Shown here piece by piece: positions 60,325 through 64,000 of a stretch of DNA of 64,000 nt (position 1 is the first letter of the stretch; each line of letters begins with the position of its first letter). Where the stretch lies: contig CAZPWQ010000003.1 in NCBI GenBank assembly GCA_964590495.1, positions 1-64,000 of the forward strand, in the 5' to 3' direction. A program made the translations under genes and the position numbers. This DNA comes from CAZPWQ01 sp964590495. GTDB taxonomy: Bacteria; Bacteroidota; Rhodothermia; Balneolales; Balneolaceae. Below the pieces are notes generated by a model, which saw only the letters and a program-made list of their open reading frames with translations, made no database searches and was not told the origin of the DNA.

Positions 60325-61299
60325 ATGAAATCTCCCAGATTCTTTACCGCTTCAACACTTTTACTAACTGGCTTATCAATGCTCTTTTTTACCGGTTGCA
60401 CCCCTGAAACCCGGTTACTCAACAAAATTCCTGTTAATTCTGTTGAAGTACAGGTATTAGACAAAAATGATCAACCAGTCAATGGTGCGCAGGTGGAAGC
60501 CTCTAACGGACGGAAAACGACCACAGACGGTGAAGGTATCGCCAATGTTCGTTTTGGTTCTGTGGGAGTCTATTCTATAACTGTATACACCGACAATCAT
60601 ATGCCGAACAATCTTATCGTAACACTTCCCACCGACAGGGGAGAACAATTTACAGCCCGACTGGCTGACAGTATTGAATTTACCGGAATTTCTTTCGGGG
60701 CGATGAATATGTATCCGCTGATATTTAATTATCTATTCAGCAGCTACGGCTATGGCTTGGAATTCGATGCCTACCGGGAAGGGCAATGGACTACATGGAA
60801 CATAACTGCTGACGAAGAAGATGAACCAATGAGAATGACGAAGGGTTTTCTGAAACAACTGGATAACGGACAGCAATGGTGGCAAATAATTCTTGATAAT
60901 GCCGATGAGGAAGCAAGCAGTTATACGGCAGAAGTATTGTTTTCTGAAGATCGCTCCACTATCGTCCGTTATCGTGAACAGATCGGAGATAACGAAACCC
61001 AGGAAAAACCAGTTTCCGAGGGATGGTACACCGAACCAACTCAGCTGACCGACGAATCGAAACAGGGTGCACTCAGTGAAGAAAATATTGAAATTACCAT
61101 TCCCAGCGGAACCTTCACAGCGGATAAATTAATCTTTGGTGTAGCCCCTGAAATTTCGCTCAATATCTGGAGTACAAATGAAGATGGCATACCCGGCGGT
61201 GTCTTAAAATACGAGACGACGAGCGATGATGAATTTATGTATAAAAGCGAACTGCATGATTACGGCAATGATGCCGGTACCAGACTAAACAGTTTTTAA
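60325..61299 (+). CDS. lipoprotein with an N-terminal Ig-like/regulatory fold
   Basis: A 324-residue exported lipoprotein; the signal ends LFFTGC (Cys25). Residues ~38-115 (VEVQVLDKNDQPVNGAQVEASNGRKTTTDGEGIANVRFGSVGVYSITV) are a carboxypeptidase-regulatory-like/transthyretin fold. The rest (~115-324), with several Trp residues (GQWTTWNITADEE, QQWWQIIL), is not recognised. It may bind a ligand or the cell envelope; function unknown. It converges on ahcY through a bidirectional terminator. Confidence 0.75.
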   Translation: MKSPRFFTASTLLLTGLSMLFFTGCTPETRLLNKIPVNSVEVQVLDKNDQPVNGAQVEASNGRKTTTDGEGIANVRFGSVGVYSITVYTDNHMPNNLIVTLPTDRGEQFTARLADSIEFTGISFGAMNMYPLIFNYLFSSYGYGLEFDAYREGQWTTWNITADEEDEPMRMTKGFLKQLDNGQQWWQIILDNADEEASSYTAEVLFSEDRSTIVRYREQIGDNETQEKPVSEGWYTEPTQLTDESKQGALSEENIEITIPSGTFTADKLIFGVAPEISLNIWSTNEDGIPGGVLKYETTSDDEFMYKSELHDYGNDAGTRLNSF

Positions 61300-61301
61300 C
61301 A

Positions 61302-61335
61302 AAAAAAGCCTCCATTCAATAATGGAGGCTTTTTT
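61302..61335. terminator. bidirectional intrinsic terminator
   Basis: Perfect 15-base arms aaaaaagcctccatt/aatggaggctttttt with a 4-base caat loop. T-runs on both strands; it lies between the stops of the lipoprotein gene (+) and ahcY (-). Confidence 0.95.
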
Positions 61336-61364
61336 ATAGTACTTTGTTTATTTCTGCTGTTCTG

Positions 61365-62675
61365 TTAGTACCGATAGTGTTCAGGCTTATACGGACCTCC
61401 TTTGGGGATCTCCGTATATTCAACCTGTTCGTCAGTCAATTCTTCCAGCTCAACTCCAATTTTCTGTAGGTGCAGCCGGGCTACCTTTTCATCCAGATCT
61501 TTAGGCAATACGCTGACATCCAGTTCAAAATCATCCGGACGATTCCAAAGCGCTATTTGTGCCAATGTCTGGTTGGTAAAACTGTTCGACATAACAAACG
61601 AGGGATGTCCCGTAGCATTCCCGAGATTCATCAGCCGTCCTTCGGAAAGCAGGATGATTTCCTTGCCGTCTTCCAGGGTAAAGACATCGACCTGTGGTTT
61701 GATATTATCTTTGGTGGAATTAGCTTTCAGCCAGGCTACATCGATTTCATTGTCGAAATGGCCGATGTTACCAACGATCGTTTTATCCTTCATCATCTTG
61801 AAATGTCGGGCTGTGATAATATCTTTATTTCCGGTTGCCGTTACGACGATATCAGCCTCTTTAACGGCATCATTCATTTTCTTTACTTCATAACCTTCCA
61901 TTGCTGCCTGCAAGGCACAAATCGGATCGATTTCCGTCACGATAACCCGTGCACCGGCCCCACGCAAAGAAGCCGCAGAACCTTTTCCGACATCACCGTA
62001 TCCCGCTACGACCGCTACTTTCCCGGCCAGCATCACATCTGTAGCGCGACGTATTGCATCCACACACGATTCACGGCAGCCGTATTTATTATCAAATTTT
62101 GATTTCGTTACCGAATCATTCACATTGATAGCGGGAGCACCAAGTGTACCCTCCTTTGCCATTTTGTAGAGACGATTGACTCCTGTCGTTGTTTCCTCGG
62201 AAATACCACGGATATTTTCCAGCAGTTCGGGATATTCGTCATGAACCAACTGAGTCAGGTCGCCGCCGTCATCGAGAATCATATTCAGGGGTTCACCATC
62301 TTCAAAGAACAGAGTTTGTTCAATACACCAGATATATTCTTCCTCGGTTTCCCCTTTCCACGCATAAACCGGAACTCCGCTGTCCGCTATTGCCGCAGCA
62401 GCATGATCCTGCGTTGAAAAAATGTTGCACGATGACCATTGAACTTCGGCTCCAAGTTCCACCAGCGTTTGAATAAGTACAGCGGTTTGAACCGTCATGT
62501 GAAGACAGCCGGCAATTCGGGCACCCTTCAATGGTTGTTCATTCGCATATTCTTCGCGAAGTGCCATGAGTCCGGGCATTTCCGCCTCTGCCAGTTTAAT
62601 CTCCTTACGGCCAAAATCTGCCAGACCTATATCTTTTACTTTATACGGAAGTTTTTCTTTTACCTGCTGTGACAT
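61365..62675 (-). CDS. ahcY: adenosylhomocysteinase
   Basis: A 436-residue NAD-dependent S-adenosylhomocysteine hydrolase. Substrate-site residues lie in CLHMTVQTAVLIQTL and NIFSTQDHAAAAI, the NAD loop is AVVAGYGDVGKGSAASLRGAGARV, and the C-terminus closes with GGPYKPEHYRY, the classical tail that enters the neighbouring subunit's NAD site. It recycles SAH to adenosine and homocysteine in the methyl cycle. No SAM or SAH riboswitch was recognised in its 129-base upstream gap, which holds an inverted repeat instead. Confidence 0.97.
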   Translation of the reverse strand: MSQQVKEKLPYKVKDIGLADFGRKEIKLAEAEMPGLMALREEYANEQPLKGARIAGCLHMTVQTAVLIQTLVELGAEVQWSSCNIFSTQDHAAAAIADSGVPVYAWKGETEEEYIWCIEQTLFFEDGEPLNMILDDGGDLTQLVHDEYPELLENIRGISEETTTGVNRLYKMAKEGTLGAPAINVNDSVTKSKFDNKYGCRESCVDAIRRATDVMLAGKVAVVAGYGDVGKGSAASLRGAGARVIVTEIDPICALQAAMEGYEVKKMNDAVKEADIVVTATGNKDIITARHFKMMKDKTIVGNIGHFDNEIDVAWLKANSTKDNIKPQVDVFTLEDGKEIILLSEGRLMNLGNATGHPSFVMSNSFTNQTLAQIALWNRPDDFELDVSVLPKDLDEKVARLHLQKIGVELEELTDEQVEYTEIPKGGPYKPEHYRY

Positions 62676-62744
62676 GAAATTACTTTTCTTTTGGTTGTTA
62701 AATATTCTATTTCAAGATACTTCATAATTACCAGCCATTCAAAA

Positions 62745-62804
62745 CATACTGGATACCGGATACTGGACGCCGGATATCCAGTATCTGGCATCTGGCATCC
62801 AGTA
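62745..62804. repeat. inverted word repeat (ATACTGGATACCGGATACTGG type)
   Basis: atactggat-accggatactgga is followed by tccagtatctggcatctggcatccagtat, forming an imperfect hairpin of ~60 bases whose word TACTGGA/TCCAGTA is iterated. It lies between ahcY and the TlpA-like gene on the minus strand. Confidence 0.75.
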
Positions 62805-63371
62805 TCACGAACCTTTATGCTTCTCAATTATTTCTTTTACCTTTTTATAATCTTCATCGGGTCCGAAACTGCCCATTTCCTTTCTGATAAATTCTCCGTT
62901 GGCATCCACAAACACTTTAAAAGGAATTCCCTGAACCTCCAAATCCTGATGCAGCCCATTAGAATCCATTAAATAGGTAAATTCATAATCGTGATTATCG
63001 GCAAACTTCCGGGCATCCTCTCTGGAATCCGTAAAACCTGGTGTAACAGCAAGAACAACAAAACTTTCCGGATATTCCTCCTGGAGTTCCTGCAAAGTAG
63101 GAAAGCTGGCAAGGCAGGGTTTACACCACGTCTCCCAAAAGTCGATCATAACCACCTTGCCTTTGAATTCTGACATTGATACTTCTTCTCCGTCCAAATT
63201 CGTGAAAACAGCCTGTTCTACAAAATCAGCATGCGCTGCCGGCTCTGACTGTACTTCTTCTTCCTGTGGTTCGCTATTTTCTTCACTAATTTCATCGCCT
63301 TCATTTCCACAGGCTGTCATAAATGCGAACAGCAACAGCAACAGAAGGGAATGTTGGATCATTTTTTTCAT
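62805..63371 (-). CDS. TlpA-like thioredoxin-fold lipoprotein
   Basis: A 188-residue exported thiol-disulfide protein starting at 63371 (MKKMIQHSLLLLLLFAFMTAC); the lipobox Cys is at residue 21, followed by an acidic linker. The AhpC/TlpA-type domain has the redox motif WETWCKPC near residue 87 and a cis-proline in QGIPFKVFVD. Such proteins keep cysteines reduced in the periplasm, for cytochrome c assembly or protein repair; the electron donor is not in the window. Confidence 0.88.
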   Translation of the reverse strand: MKKMIQHSLLLLLLFAFMTACGNEGDEISEENSEPQEEEVQSEPAAHADFVEQAVFTNLDGEEVSMSEFKGKVVMIDFWETWCKPCLASFPTLQELQEEYPESFVVLAVTPGFTDSREDARKFADNHDYEFTYLMDSNGLHQDLEVQGIPFKVFVDANGEFIRKEMGSFGPDEDYKKVKEIIEKHKGS

Positions 63372-63653
63372 AAGAATCATCATTTTTGTTTAAGAAAGAC
63401 ATAATTAATAACAGAATTAACCGCCGGTTATTTCCCCGGCAGCCTATAATAATCTCTATATTTTGTGGTATAATTGTATTTAGCCTGTGTAATGTACAGC
63501 ACAAAATAAAAAAATATGACGATAACTGTAGTACTAAAAACTGATGATTTTTTTCTGTGAGTCACAGGTTTGTTCGTTTGAATATCAGAAACAACAACTG
63601 CTTAAACGTGGAACTAAAATTAAAGAATAAATGTCATCAGTACAGTATTTTTA

Positions 63654-63753
63654 NNNNNNNNNNNNNNNNNNNNNNNNNNNNNNNNNNNNNNNNNNNNNNN
63701 NNNNNNNNNNNNNNNNNNNNNNNNNNNNNNNNNNNNNNNNNNNNNNNNNNNNN
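63654..63753. other. assembly gap of exactly 100 N
   Basis: A 100-base run of N, the usual placeholder for a scaffold join of unknown size. The start codon and first residues of the following receptor gene lie within or before it. Confidence 0.98.
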
Positions 63754-63755
63754 TG

Positions 63756-64000
63756 CTCCTGGTAATTTCGTTTTTCTTACTTAACGGAATGACAGAAACG
63801 GCAACTGCACAATTTACAGTTTCAGGAACAGTAACCGACCAGAGAACGGGCGACGTTCTCGTCGGTGTGAACATCTTCCACCAGGCCTCAGGCCGTGGGA
63901 CGTCAACCGATGTAGATGGTGAATTTTCAATAGAATTGCCCGGACAGGAAGCTCTTCTTAGAATTTCATTTATCGGTTATGCATCCAGAGAGATTACAGT
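63756..64000 (+). CDS. second SusC/RagA-type receptor, N-terminal part only
   Basis: A partial frame beginning in the gap and running off the window. It reads the end of a signal peptide (LLVISFFLLNGMTETATAQ) and then a carboxypeptidase-regulatory-like domain (FTVSGTVTDQRTGDVLVGVNIF ... GTSTDVDGEFSIELPG ... LRISFIGYASREITV). This is the usual start of TonB-linked receptors, as in the complete receptor at 47524. Start codon not visible; plug and barrel lie outside the window. Confidence 0.8.

Noticed and set aside
62676..62804. SAM/SAH riboswitch upstream of ahcY
   Set aside because: The short gap contains an iterated-word hairpin; none of the conserved cores of known SAM or SAH riboswitches was recognised.
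63557..63784. Frames running through the N gap
   Set aside because: They are artefacts of translating N; only the sequence after 63753 carries a recognisable domain.
1..64000. tRNA, rRNA or tmRNA genes
   Set aside because: Gaps between genes were read for cloverleaf arms and conserved T-loop sequence; none was convincing. A covariance-model scan would settle this.

Overview
The window reads like a chromosomal stretch from a free-living member of the Bacteroidota/FCB group. The evidence is a SusC/SusD pair plus the start of a second SusC-type receptor, the gliding-motility protein GldC, many SPII-type lipoproteins, a stand-alone MnmD and dense, largely leaderless-looking gene starts. Moderate GC, TTG/GTG starts and the family mix would fit Balneolota (Balneolaceae-like), but that placement is inference; no rRNA or tRNA gene was seen to confirm it. 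A run of exactly 100 N at 63654-63753 is a scaffold gap, so this is a draft assembly.

Layout. 120-6988: NhaC-type antiporter, an NAD(P)-dependent dehydrogenase of the diaminopentanoate/dihydrodipicolinate-reductase type, an acyltransferase, a secreted S10 peptidase, and an rdgB-PfkB kinase pair. 7149-12911: a broken subtilase fragment, a CoA-type NUDIX hydrolase, a translationally coupled M20 amidohydrolase/FAD oxidoreductase pair, a DUF4097 beta-solenoid protein and mnmD. 13056-18771: SF1 helicase, GntR regulator and mutS. 18902-25396: YihY, 3-methyladenine glycosylase, DUF4168 protein, BtuF-like protein, SDR, two related membrane proteins and a NUDIX hydrolase. 25751-32070: three-gene transhydrogenase operon (pntAa-pntAb-pntB), trxB, DUF4342 protein, comM/yifB. 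32071-37942 is the accessory region: a decaying tandem array of Asp-box propeller lipoproteins, interrupted by a subtilase lipoprotein and a divergent CI-like repressor. 37943-46155: priA, a GCS2-CBS ligase overlapping an aspartoacylase-like gene, scpB-rluB, and a hydrolase. 46183-51979: TPR protein and the SusC/SusD operon. 52046-64000: lipoproteins, isocitrate/isopropylmalate dehydrogenase, a relic alcohol dehydrogenase, a three-gene periplasmic sugar-dehydrogenase/DoxX/YVTN operon, nth-memo operon, gldC, ahcY, a TlpA-like lipoprotein and a truncated second SusC.

How the genes fit together. Most are housekeeping: nucleotide pool cleaning (rdgB, NUDIX), DNA repair and restart (mutS, Mpg, nth, priA), redox balance (pnt, trxB, TlpA-like), and envelope nutrient capture (SusCD, S10 and S8 peptidases, sugar dehydrogenase). 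The less ordinary material is (i) the Asp-box/subtilase/repressor region, with paralogous relics, a stop codon exactly at a lipobox cysteine, and a perfect palindrome between repressor and protease; (ii) many short inverted repeats built from iterated 6-9 base words, sitting at gene ends and sometimes supplying the stop codons; (iii) an 18-residue-period histidine ladder in the DUF4097 protein; and (iv) an alcohol dehydrogenase reduced to its two ends. No CRISPR array, prophage, IS element or complete defence system was recognised.
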